Of a DNA stretch of 64,000 bases, positions 16,109 to 23,807 are shown in pieces (positions within the stretch are counted from its first letter, which is position 1; every line of letters starts with the position of its first letter). The stretch covers positions 1-64,000 of the forward strand of contig NZ_NGFO01000014.1 of assembly GCF_002149015.1 (NCBI RefSeq), read 5' to 3'. The stretch is from Gordonia lacunae. GTDB taxonomy: Bacteria > Actinomycetota > Actinomycetes > Mycobacteriales > Mycobacteriaceae. The notes under the pieces are model-generated. The model ran no database searches and was not told the origin of the DNA. It saw only the letters and a program-made list of their open reading frames with translations. A program made the translations under genes and the position numbers.

Positions 16109-17797
16109 CTAGAAGGGCGGTGGGTTGGCGTCGTTCCAGCGCTTCTCGGCGCGCTGGTGGCGTCGGAAGTCGTTGTCGCGCTGCCTGTTGAGTCTGTCGC
16201 GGGCGGGGTGATCGGGTGGCCGGCGCGGGGAGAGCCGGTTGAACAGGTCGCGTCCGCTGAAGGCGTTGCCGACGAACATGTGCCCGGTGGGTGCGGTGAA
16301 CCAGGCGGTGCGGAACTCGTCCTGGTGGTCCTGCCAGCTGGTGAAGGTCTTGATGCGGTGATGGAACCGGCACAGCGGCTTGAGATTGCACGCATCGGTC
16401 GGGCCGCCGCGTCGCGCGTCGGCGTGGTCGAACGGATCGGTGTGGTCGAGATCGACCTGCCACACCGGCGCATTGCAGCCGGGGAAGGTGCAGCACAGTT
16501 CGCCCGCTCGCACCAGCGCCTGGAGTTTTCTCGACGGGACGTATCGGGTCGCGGGGTGAGTAGGTGCCGAGGGCGGGCCGGCGTCTGTCGGAGTGATGTA
16601 GGTGCGTCGCGCTTCGGCGAGCAGTGTTCGGGCGGTGTGGGCGTCGATGATGCCGTGTCGGTCGAGGAACGCGGGGTCGTCGTCGAGGCCGATCAGGGTC
16701 GACAGGTTCACCACGATGTGGAAGGTCGCGCGCGGAGCGAGCTGCGGTGGCGGCGAGACGGTCGGAGAGGACGCACCATCGACATCGGTGTCGGTGGCCG
16801 ACGCGTCGTCGACGGTGTGCTCGTTCTCGACTTCAGAAGCCGGTGCTGGTGGCTCGGTGGCGGCCGGATCCGCTGCGTCGAGGTCGGGTGCCGCATCGGA
16901 GTCGGTTGCGGCAGGCGCGCAATCGTCGCATTGGCACGTGAGAGTGGCTGCACCGCGGGCCAGGGCTTTGAGGGCGTCGGCGCGTCGCATCGGCAGGGTC
17001 CGTGGGTCACCGGGGTGTACCGCGTTGGCCATCGACGACAGGCGGGCGTCGAATTCGGCGGCGTCGGCGTCGGGCAGTGTGCCGGAGATCCGGGACTGCC
17101 CGGGCGTGAACCGGTCCGGGGTGACCGTCACCTTGCGATCGTCCTTGACTCGTTCCTTGCGCCGGCGGATCGCGTCGGGCGCCCACGCCGCGACGATCGC
17201 GTCGACCATGGCGGTGAACCGGGCCGTCGACATGGGTGCGCGGGCGAAGATCGCCTCGGCGAGGTGGGCGTCCACGGTCTGCATCTCGTCATCGTCGGTG
17301 ATCAGTTCGGTGCGCTTGAGGGCGATGAGGAAGCGGCGCTTGTCGATTCGGCCGCACGCCAGTGCGTGTCCGGTGAAGGCGAGTCGGTAGCGCAGCGCGT
17401 CGCCGGCCTCGATGAGTTCTCTCGCCTCGGCCGGTGTGACCGTGAGGGTGGCACCGACTTCGGCGATGGCCTGTTCGAGTCCGTTCGGCCCGAACTGCTC
17501 GTAGGGGTTCTCCCCGGCGGCCACTCGTGCCGACAAGTTCTCGAAGGCCTCGATGGAGTCGAGTTCGCCGCTGTGTATCTCGGCGCGCCGCTGCGCGTAA
17601 TCCATCTCGCGTTCGTCGTGAATGAGGCTGGCAACGACCAACATCCGGTGCGCGGACGCTGCGGCGAGGCCGGCGCAGTGAGTCAAGACCTCGACGAGTT
17701 CGGATGCGGAGAGTTCATGGTCGGGACGAAGGCGCGGCTCGACGGACTCGCTCGAGGTATCCGCCGATGTGGATCCGGCCCCCGCCCCCGATGACAT
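16109..17797 (-). CDS. DUF222 / HNH-endonuclease-signature protein (13E12 family)
   Basis: 562 residues: N-terminal DUF222 (about 40-270), a low-complexity Ala/Asp/Pro linker (~290-350) and a C-terminal HNH module (CTFPGCNAP, VDLDHTDPFDH, NLKPLCRFHHRIKT). The zinc-binding Cys and catalytic His pattern look intact. The family is abundant in mycolic actinobacteria and includes the M. tuberculosis 13E12 repeat proteins, several of which are LexA-controlled; the true activity is unproven. GGAG lies 3 bases before ATG 17797, and a LexA box sits 13 bp further upstream, so DNA-damage induction is expected. Confidence 0.85.
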   Translation of the reverse strand: MSSGAGAGSTSADTSSESVEPRLRPDHELSASELVEVLTHCAGLAAASAHRMLVVASLIHDEREMDYAQRRAEIHSGELDSIEAFENLSARVAAGENPYEQFGPNGLEQAIAEVGATLTVTPAEARELIEAGDALRYRLAFTGHALACGRIDKRRFLIALKRTELITDDDEMQTVDAHLAEAIFARAPMSTARFTAMVDAIVAAWAPDAIRRRKERVKDDRKVTVTPDRFTPGQSRISGTLPDADAAEFDARLSSMANAVHPGDPRTLPMRRADALKALARGAATLTCQCDDCAPAATDSDAAPDLDAADPAATEPPAPASEVENEHTVDDASATDTDVDGASSPTVSPPPQLAPRATFHIVVNLSTLIGLDDDPAFLDRHGIIDAHTARTLLAEARRTYITPTDAGPPSAPTHPATRYVPSRKLQALVRAGELCCTFPGCNAPVWQVDLDHTDPFDHADARRGGPTDACNLKPLCRFHHRIKTFTSWQDHQDEFRTAWFTAPTGHMFVGNAFSGRDLFNRLSPRRPPDHPARDRLNRQRDNDFRRHQRAEKRWNDANPPPF

Positions 17798-17810
17798 GAC
17801 TCCATGTTAC

Positions 17811-17826
17811 TCGAATATATGTTCGA
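17811..17826. promoter_or_regulatory. LexA (SOS) box
   Basis: TCGAATATATGTTCGA differs at one base from the actinobacterial LexA consensus TCGAAC-N4-GTTCGA. It is 13 bp upstream of the DUF222/HNH start, where LexA would block transcription. Confidence 0.75.
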
Positions 17827-17925
17827 GTCAAGGGTTGGCTTCTCGGCATCCCGAGGACCCTGCCGTTTGGCAACACGCGACTCAAAACCGCAGCCATGCT
17901 CCTCGGCACGACGTTCCTCCTGACC

Positions 17926-18090
17926 TCAGATTGGCCTCGGTAGATGGTCTGAGTCTGGCAGCAACGGTGTCGCCACCGCGGGAATGGTGACAAGGTTTGC
18001 TCCGCATTGTTCGCAGAGTCGATGGTCGTCGGAGGCAACGATGGTCGCGCAGGTGTGGCAATACCTCTCTGGCACTTCATAATCGGTCAT
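17926..18090 (-). CDS. Small zinc-ribbon-like protein
   Basis: 54 residues with two Cys pairs, CHTC and CEQC, 14-15 residues apart, which could bind one zinc ion. The tail is Pro/Leu-rich. I see no family match. Start at ATG 18090 or 18105; neither has a well-placed ribosome site. It is AT-richer than the core genes around the accessory stretch. Could be a chance frame. Confidence 0.45.
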   Translation of the reverse strand: MTDYEVPERYCHTCATIVASDDHRLCEQCGANLVTIPAVATPLLPDSDHLPRPI

Positions 18091-18153
18091 CGCAGCGCGC
18101 CGCATCCTTACTGAGGGCAACCTCTCTGTTTCGGAGTGATGCATCGTCGGTGG

Positions 18154-18683
18154 TCACAGCGAGTCGTAGCTTTGGCCGTACCACTGGATCGCTGTCCACT
18201 CGGGGCAGTCGCCGGCCGTCAGTTGTAGATGGAAGTCTGGGCCGTCGTGGCTCGTACCATTCCGGGTTCCGTGAGTTGGCTCACCGCGCACACGTAGGTT
18301 CCTACTGCGACGTCGACCGCCGAGCCCTGCCACTCCTTGTACGCGTCGACGCGTTTGTGCGGAAACTGCGCAGCCATCGTCAGGGTGTCGTAGCTGACCA
18401 CCACCAGCTCGCCTCGAGTGGCGGTGCTCGGACCTGCTGCCTGCCGCACGATCGGGTAGTGAGCGGCGACCGGCGAGTTCTCGACCGTGATGGTCCACGA
18501 CCCTTCGTCGCCGGTCTCCCACAGCAGAAGCGTCCGGCGATGCATCTGCGTGGCGAAATGGGTGAACAGTGATTCCAGAGTCCAGTGTCGTGACACGAAC
18601 GACTCGTAGGCATGCGGGTCGACAATCCCCATCATCCCGGTGTCATCGGACAGGCCGGACATCGTTATCGGTGGGGTTGACAT
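18154..18683 (-). CDS. Unrecognised protein, probably frameshifted near its end
   Basis: The frame from ATG 18683 (AGGAGA upstream) gives 154 residues ending at 18219, with protein-like sequence (FTHFATQMHRRTLLLWETGDEGSW) and no known domain. A second frame, shifted by one base and open to 18154, encodes about 29 further residues with good codon use (LTAGDCPEWTAIQWYGQSYDSL) and no start of its own. This suggests a one-base indel near 18240, real or from sequencing, in a gene of about 180 residues. Function unknown. Confidence 0.5.
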
Positions 18684-18780
18684 GGTGTCTCCTGTGATTT
18701 CTGTGTGATGGTGTCTAAATGTGATGGAGAGGGTTTCGGCAGTTGGAGCCGCCGTGGGCCAGGCCCATCAGGTGGTTCCG

Positions 18781-19212
18781 TCATCGCTCTATACGGTTCA
18801 TCGACGTAAACCCGTGGTAACCGTGGTGGCGAGTCGGATGCCGTCGTCTGGGTTGAGGTCGCGGGGTTGCCCCGTGGCCCGAGCAGATCAATCCGCGGTG
18901 GCCACTCTGGAGAACACAGACCGGGCTGCTCTCAGTCGGGCCGGTGACGACGGCGTACGCGTGATGGTCTCGGCGGTGGCCACGCACAATTCGGAAGACC
19001 CGGTGGATCGGCAGCTCAGCGTCGATTGCGTACTGCGCCACAATCGTATTCGCGACGAACATCAGCTCGGCGACGATCCCGCCGGTCCGATGACTCAGGC
19101 ACAGTTGCGCCTACAAGTGGCTGGATACGAGGTTGTCGAGGCCATAGAGCTGGCCGAGGAGCCGGGCACGCAGCAGATCGTTGGGTGGTCGGGTGTCGGC
19201 TGGCGAGTTCAC
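18781..19212 (-). pseudogene. Gene interrupted by an in-frame amber stop
   Basis: A GTG at 19212 overlaps the stop of the upstream membrane-protein gene (GTGA) and opens a frame that reads 33 residues (RLLGQLYGLDNLVSSHL) to TAG at 19113-19111. The same frame then stays open with protein-like sequence (LCLSHRTGGIVAELMFVANTIVAQ, cut here) to 18781. The simplest reading is a nonsense-mutated gene coupled to its neighbour. The last ~40 codons look less coding and may carry a further lesion. Family unknown; internal restart at ATG 19062 cannot be excluded. Confidence 0.45.
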
Positions 19213-20330
19213 CGGGTGGCTCCCTCGTCGGAGTGTGTGCTGTCGTCACCGATAGTGCCGGTGGGTAGTTGACGGATGAGGTGGTTGTCGAGGACGGGGA
19301 GGGCGGCGATATCGGCCCAGGAGACCGAGACGGTGTGGATGCGGTCGAGGCAGAGGGTGATGCCGCGTTTGAGTGCGGCGAGTTCGGGGTCGTTGGCGCT
19401 GCTGTGGGTGAGGCGTGCGACGAGTGTGTTGAGGCGTTGCAGCGCGGCGCGTTCGGTGGGGCTGCGGTCGTCGAGCCCGACTGTGGCGGCGTGGTCGTTG
19501 GCGTCGTACCAGGCTGCCCAGGCGCGGTCGGCGACGGATAGGGCTCGGTCGACGTCGATGGCCGGGGAGTCCTCGTGTAGGGCTTCGACCGCTGCGGTGA
19601 GGTCGGCCATGGCGGTGTTGTAGGCGACCGTGGTGGCGACGGTGCCGGTGGTGTCGTGGAGCAGGGGTTTGGTGAGGTACCAGGCTTCGGTGTCGAGTTT
19701 GTAGTGGCCCCAGGCCGCGAGCAGGTCCTCGAGCGCGCGGGCGGCGTCGGCTCGTCGCCGGGCGAGGTCCCCGTCGTCGTCCCCGTCGATGGGCGGCTGG
19801 TCCTCGCGGCCAGTGTAGGCGGCGTGGGCGGCCTGTTCGACGATGCACGGCCAGTCGCGAGCGTCCGGGCCGGAGCTGTGAAGTGTGTAGTAGCTCCAGT
19901 AGGCGGCGATGGGGGTTAGTGCGGCCATGACCATTGCTACGATGCTGAACCCGTTCAGGGACGGCGGCAGCTCGAAGGCGAAGGCGCTGAGGAGGTATGC
20001 CGCCGGACCCGACAGTCCGAAGAGGCCATAGAAGGCGAGATCGCCGACATGTCGAGCGGGGTGCTGTCCGCTGCGGTGGAAATCTTGTTTGAGGTCAGCC
20101 AGCTCCGTGGACGTGGCCAGCTCGTACACCCGCCTGCGTAGCTCATTGTGAGCGATCACAGCCCCTCTGGGGTCCGCCAAGCTGCCGCTCGCCTGCACGC
20201 CGTCCGCGGCGAGGACGATCTGGACTGCCCGCGCCCTCAGCAGGGGGTCGGGGTGAGTGCGGATACGTTTGGTGACCTGCGCGAGGATTTCGGCGCGAGC
20301 GGGGTCAGCACGAATTGGCTTGTCGTCCAC
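19209..20330 (-). CDS. Unrecognised membrane protein
   Basis: 373 residues from GTG 20330, chosen because AAAGGAA lies eight bases upstream; the frame is open to 20915 but without coding character. Two adjacent membrane helices (about 105-125 and 135-155) split a ~100-residue N-terminal and a ~215-residue C-terminal soluble part; the latter is helical, Ala/Asp-rich (LARRRADAARALEDLLAAWG). No enzymatic motif. It is transcribed ahead of the interrupted gene at 19212. Function unknown. Confidence 0.65.
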   Translation of the reverse strand: MDDKPIRADPARAEILAQVTKRIRTHPDPLLRARAVQIVLAADGVQASGSLADPRGAVIAHNELRRRVYELATSTELADLKQDFHRSGQHPARHVGDLAFYGLFGLSGPAAYLLSAFAFELPPSLNGFSIVAMVMAALTPIAAYWSYYTLHSSGPDARDWPCIVEQAAHAAYTGREDQPPIDGDDDGDLARRRADAARALEDLLAAWGHYKLDTEAWYLTKPLLHDTTGTVATTVAYNTAMADLTAAVEALHEDSPAIDVDRALSVADRAWAAWYDANDHAATVGLDDRSPTERAALQRLNTLVARLTHSSANDPELAALKRGITLCLDRIHTVSVSWADIAALPVLDNHLIRQLPTGTIGDDSTHSDEGATR

Positions 20331-20913
20331 TGGGTGCGTTCCTTTTGTCAGGGGCTGGACTCGATGTCGGCGGCCAGCCGCAGCCGGCACAGCCACGCAG
20401 TGTGGGCTGCCCGCACCCGTGGTGCCATCGACTCGCCGCGGTGCTGGTGATGGAACTCTCGAGTGAAGACGCGATGCCGACCCCGGATCCATCGGCGACC
20501 GCCACGATGATGCCGAAACCGGGCTCGACTGCCCGCCCTCGGCGCAACGACGAGAGCATCGGCTCTCTCTCAACCGCCCCGCCTGGGACTGATCGGCGCG
20601 GCGACACACCTCACGCCCCGTCAACGGCACCCCGAGCACCGGCCCGGGTGTGTGCTCGAGCAGTGCGTTGATCAGCTCCGCCCACGACAAGTCCTCACCC
20701 ACAACGTCGTCGTCACGGTTGGGGTCAGCGTCCACCAACTCCGCCACCTGACTCCCACCCCCTCTCGCTGACCGCCAGCGCAACGCTGCGCCACAACCGA
20801 CAGCACCGAAATGTTGCGTCGATCGCATCCGCCGATTCTCGATAGTGATCGTCGGAATGGGCGTGGTCGACTCTTCGTGTTCACGATAGCGAAGAACGGA
20901 TACGGCAATTTTC
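20331..20913. other. Stretch without a confident gene
   Basis: Several frames are open in this GC-rich stretch but none has a good start together with coding-like sequence. On the minus strand a short run around 20600-20760 (DVVGEDLSWAELINALLEH) looks coding-like and may be a gene remnant. No RNA gene or repeat was seen. Confidence 0.5.
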
Positions 20914-21069
20914 ATGCATCGTCGTCGACTGTTCTGCGAGGCGGTACCTTCCTACCCGGGAGATCACCTCACAACGGCAACCCTCGCCGGCACAGGGCTG
21001 ATCGTCGCAGCGGGCATCGGACTGACTCGGCCCACCACGTCACGCCATCGGCCCCCGGCACGCAAGTGA
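20914..21069 (+). CDS. Possible 51-residue membrane peptide
   Basis: ATG 20914 opens a frame with a basic start (MHRRRLF), one hydrophobic segment (LAGTGLIVAAGIGL) and a basic tail. There is no clear ribosome site. It is the only coding-like frame in the 870 bp between the membrane-protein gene and the DUF3349 gene, and may equally be chance. Confidence 0.22.
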   Translation: MHRRRLFCEAVPSYPGDHLTTATLAGTGLIVAAGIGLTRPTTSRHRPPARK

Positions 21070-21201
21070 CCTCAATGCGCAGTGAGCAAGCACGTTAGGC
21101 GCGATGGACATCCGCTAGGTGCACGATCGAGTGGCCACGGTCGCCCACGAATGCAACCACGGAGCACCGACAGGCGCCCCGAAATGTCAGTTGCCGAGCC
21201 G

Positions 21202-21525
21202 TCAGTTCAGTGGTTCGTCGTCGAACGGCCAGCCGGAGGCCGCGAGATGCCTTCGGACACGGGCGATGTCGTCCTCGTGGGGGAGATCCTGGGTGATCGC
21301 GCTGATCTTGACCCCGGCGTCGATCTTCGAGATCGGTTCGGGTGGTGGTGGCGCATCCCCGTGGTCGCGGATGAGGTCGACGGACACCCTCTCGGCCTCC
21401 TCGTCGCTGAGTTGCCGACGCAGCAGCGCGAACAACGGGACGTAGTCTTCGCGGGGAACTCCGTCGGGGTAGCCGACCCGCAACCACTCCACGATCCGCT
21501 TGAGAAACTGCCGTCGGTCCGCCAC
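21202..21525 (-). CDS. DUF3349 protein
   Basis: 107 residues, all-helical (FLKRIVEWLRVGYPDGVP), matching the small DUF3349 proteins of mycolic actinobacteria. Biochemical role unknown. It follows the membrane protein and pitA in the same order as Rv0545c-Rv0543c in M. tuberculosis, which supports one transcript and a tie to phosphate uptake. Confidence 0.8.
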   Translation of the reverse strand: MADRRQFLKRIVEWLRVGYPDGVPREDYVPLFALLRRQLSDEEAERVSVDLIRDHGDAPPPPEPISKIDAGVKISAITQDLPHEDDIARVRRHLAASGWPFDDEPLN

Positions 21526-21532
21526 GGTCCGC

Positions 21533-21814
21533 CTACTTGTAACCGAACGGGAAGATCTTCACGTCGAAGTAGTAGTAGATGGTCTGCCGCGTGATCCACA
21601 GCAGGGCCGTGACGATCACGAGTGCGACAACCGCGAAGATCGCGTAGCCGAGCAGGCGCAGGGGTGCGTTGCCGTTCGAGATGGTGCCGTCCGCGTCGAC
21701 ACCGGGCGCGCCCTGCGCGTGGCAACGCAGGCCCACGGCGAACAGCGCCGGAAGCCCGGCGCCGAGAATAAGGCCCACCAGCAAGACCTTCATGATCGAT
21801 TCGACGATGTCCAT
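21533..21814 (-). CDS. Two-helix membrane protein next to pitA
   Basis: 93 residues with hydrophobic segments at about 8-28 and 55-75 and a YYYFDVKIFPFGYK tail. Homologue by position of Rv0544c. No known function; perhaps a partner of the phosphate permease. Gap to pitA is 36 bp and to the DUF3349 gene 7 bp. Confidence 0.75.
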   Translation of the reverse strand: MDIVESIMKVLLVGLILGAGLPALFAVGLRCHAQGAPGVDADGTISNGNAPLRLLGYAIFAVVALVIVTALLWITRQTIYYYFDVKIFPFGYK

Positions 21815-21850
21815 CGGTGTTCGGGTCCTTTCGGGATGCGTCGGTGACCG

Positions 21851-23062
21851 TCAGGCGATCGCGGTGGGCTCGGCGTTGTCGGCCGGAACGATCGAGTCGG
21901 TGGTGTCGTCCCAGTCGGCGTTGACGTTGCGCGCGTCGATCTTGTTCTGCTGCGCGCGCCAGTAGAGGTATCCGGACGCTGCGAGCAGGAGAACGAAGAT
22001 CGTGATGCCGCCCGCGACGTCGCCCAGCAGACTGGCGATGTAGTAGCAGAAGGCGCCGACGAGTCCGGCTGCCGGCAGCGTCGTCATCCATGCGACGGCC
22101 ATGCGCCCCGCTACCGACCACCGAACCTGCGCACCCTTCTTGCCGACCCCCGAGCCCAGGATCGACCCGGTCGCCACCTGCGTCGTCGACAGGGCCATGC
22201 CGGCTGCACTCGAGGTGAGGATGATCGCGGCCGACGAGGCCTCGGCCGCCATGCCCTGAGGTGAGCTGATCTCGACGAGTCCCTTGCCCAATGTCCGGAT
22301 GATGCGCCACCCGCCCAGGTAGGTCCCGATCGCGATGGCCGCGGCGCAGGAGAAGACGACCCAGAAGGGCAGCCCGTGGCTCACCGTCGAGGCGTCGAGG
22401 TGGCCGGTCACGATGAGCGCCATCGCGATGACGCCCATCGTCTTCTGGGCGTCGCCGGTTCCGTGGGCCAGTGACACCAGTGAGGCGCTCGCTATCTGGC
22501 CGTACCGGAATCCGGCCTCTTTGCGATTCGCCTCGATGCGTCGGGTGATCGTGAACACGAGCCACGTCCCGCAGGCCGCCACGATGCAGGCGATGACCGG
22601 CGCGAACAGGGCGGGCACGATGATCTTCGAGAGCACACCGTGCCAGTTGATGCCGGAGAGGCCGATGGCCGCGATGCCGGAACCGATCAGCCCGCCGAAC
22701 AGTGCGTGCGACGACGAGGACGGCAGGCCGAACAGCCACGTGAACAGGTTCCACAGAATGCCGCCGATGAGCCCGGCGAAGATGATCAGCAGCGCGGTGG
22801 TCGGGGTGAGTCCGGTGACGACGTCGCCCGACGTCTGCTGGATGTTGAGGACGTCCTTGGTGATGGTGGCGGCGACTTCCACGGACAAGAACGCGCCGAC
22901 GAGATTGAGGACGGCGGAGATCCCCACGGCGACCTTGGGTTTCAGAGCTCCGGTGGCGATCGAGGTGGCCATGGCGTTACCGGTGTCGTGAAACCCGTTG
23001 GTGAAGTCGAAGCCGAGTGCCGTGATCACCAACAGCACGAGAAGGAGCATCTCTCCGGTCAT
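21851..23062 (-). CDS. pitA: PitA low-affinity phosphate permease
   Basis: 403 residues with about ten membrane helices and the duplicated PiT-family signature: GFDFTNGFHDTGNAMATSI (residues 17-35) and the inverted repeat with FRYGQIASASLVSLAHGTGDA and QKTMGVIAMAL. It imports metal-phosphate with protons or sodium and is usually constitutive. It leads a three-gene transcript. The ATG has no strong ribosome site; GGAG six codons in makes a later ATG possible. Confidence 0.9.
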   Translation of the reverse strand: MTGEMLLLVLLVITALGFDFTNGFHDTGNAMATSIATGALKPKVAVGISAVLNLVGAFLSVEVAATITKDVLNIQQTSGDVVTGLTPTTALLIIFAGLIGGILWNLFTWLFGLPSSSSHALFGGLIGSGIAAIGLSGINWHGVLSKIIVPALFAPVIACIVAACGTWLVFTITRRIEANRKEAGFRYGQIASASLVSLAHGTGDAQKTMGVIAMALIVTGHLDASTVSHGLPFWVVFSCAAAIAIGTYLGGWRIIRTLGKGLVEISSPQGMAAEASSAAIILTSSAAGMALSTTQVATGSILGSGVGKKGAQVRWSVAGRMAVAWMTTLPAAGLVGAFCYYIASLLGDVAGGITIFVLLLAASGYLYWRAQQNKIDARNVNADWDDTTDSIVPADNAEPTAIA

Positions 23063-23211
23063 GGCCCAATCATGCTGCCGGACCGCAGGTCTCGCCTAAA
23101 TGCCCGATGCCGGGATTGCCGGTTTTGTCCTGGGTCTTTGCCGGCGCAGCGTCAGGTGTTCATCAACAGTTCATCTACGGCGTCGACGCGGGTCGTCGGT
23201 GGCTCCGGGCC

Positions 23212-23574
23212 TCATCCGAGGTCGTGGTCGAGCGAGGCATCGACCAGCAGGCCGAGTGCACCCTCGGCGAACCGGGAGACCGGCCCGACCGCCGCGTCGA
23301 GCGCCTCGTCGTAACCATCGCGCGCCGCGCCCCAGAGCCGGCCGGTGGAACCCTCCGGCGTGACCCCGACCACGGCGACGAGCTCACCGGTGGTCGGGAT
23401 GCAGGTCGCCCAGACGAAGCGTGTCTCGGACTCCCAGTCACGCTGTGCCGCAGCGATGTACGCGGCGGGGTCGCCGACCTCGAGAAGGGACAACGCCGGG
23501 ACATCGGTGATCCGCTCGTCCGCACGAAGCGCACGCAGATACCACGTCCCGGCGTTGATCTCGACTGGTTGCAT
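23212..23574 (-). CDS. Small unrecognised protein
   Basis: About 120 residues from ATG 23574, soluble, with sequence like a fragment of an acetyltransferase fold (TWYLRALRADERITD, ETRFVWATCIPTTGELVAVVGV) but lacking the acetyl-CoA pyrophosphate loop. The frame reaches back through the tandem repeat at 23608-23776, where it is not coding. Function unknown. Confidence 0.6.
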   Translation of the reverse strand: MQPVEINAGTWYLRALRADERITDVPALSLLEVGDPAAYIAAAQRDWESETRFVWATCIPTTGELVAVVGVTPEGSTGRLWGAARDGYDEALDAAVGPVSRFAEGALGLLVDASLDHDLG

Positions 23575-23607
23575 TGCCTTGTTGTCGCGTTGACCCTTCG
23601 TGACGCC

Positions 23608-23776
23608 CCTCCGCAAGCTCCAGGGCTCCTCAGGGAGCGGGGGGATGCCGCCGCTCCGCAAGCTCCAGGGCTCCTCAGGGAGCGGGGGATGCCGCCCCTC
23701 CGCAAGCTCCAGGGCTCCTCAGGGAGCGGGGGATGCCGCCCCTCCGCAAGCTCCAGGGCTCCTCAGGGAGCGGGGG
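23608..23776. repeat. Four tandem copies of a 44-46 bp GC-rich repeat
   Basis: Units begin at 23608, 23654, 23698 and 23742, each containing CTCCGCAAGCTCCAGGG followed by CTCCTCAGGGAGCGGGGG. GCTCC and GGAGC within each unit can form a hairpin. The array lies just after the accA3 stop codon (minus strand) and may terminate that transcript. A diverged single copy is at 29917-29970. No spacer diversity, so not CRISPR. Confidence 0.9.
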
Positions 23777-23807
23777 GGTTGCACAGTCGCGAAGCTCCAG
23801 TGCGGTC

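Noticed and set aside
18721-19272. Plus-strand 183-residue frame
   Set aside because: It opposes the interrupted minus-strand gene, lacks a ribosome site and has no domain.
20690-20760. tRNA-like start on the minus strand (GGTGGCGGAGTTGGTGGACGC region)
   Set aside because: Resembles the 5' part of a tRNA-Leu but no cloverleaf or matching 3' half follows.
23608-23776. CRISPR array
   Set aside because: Units follow each other directly with no unique spacers and no cas genes nearby.
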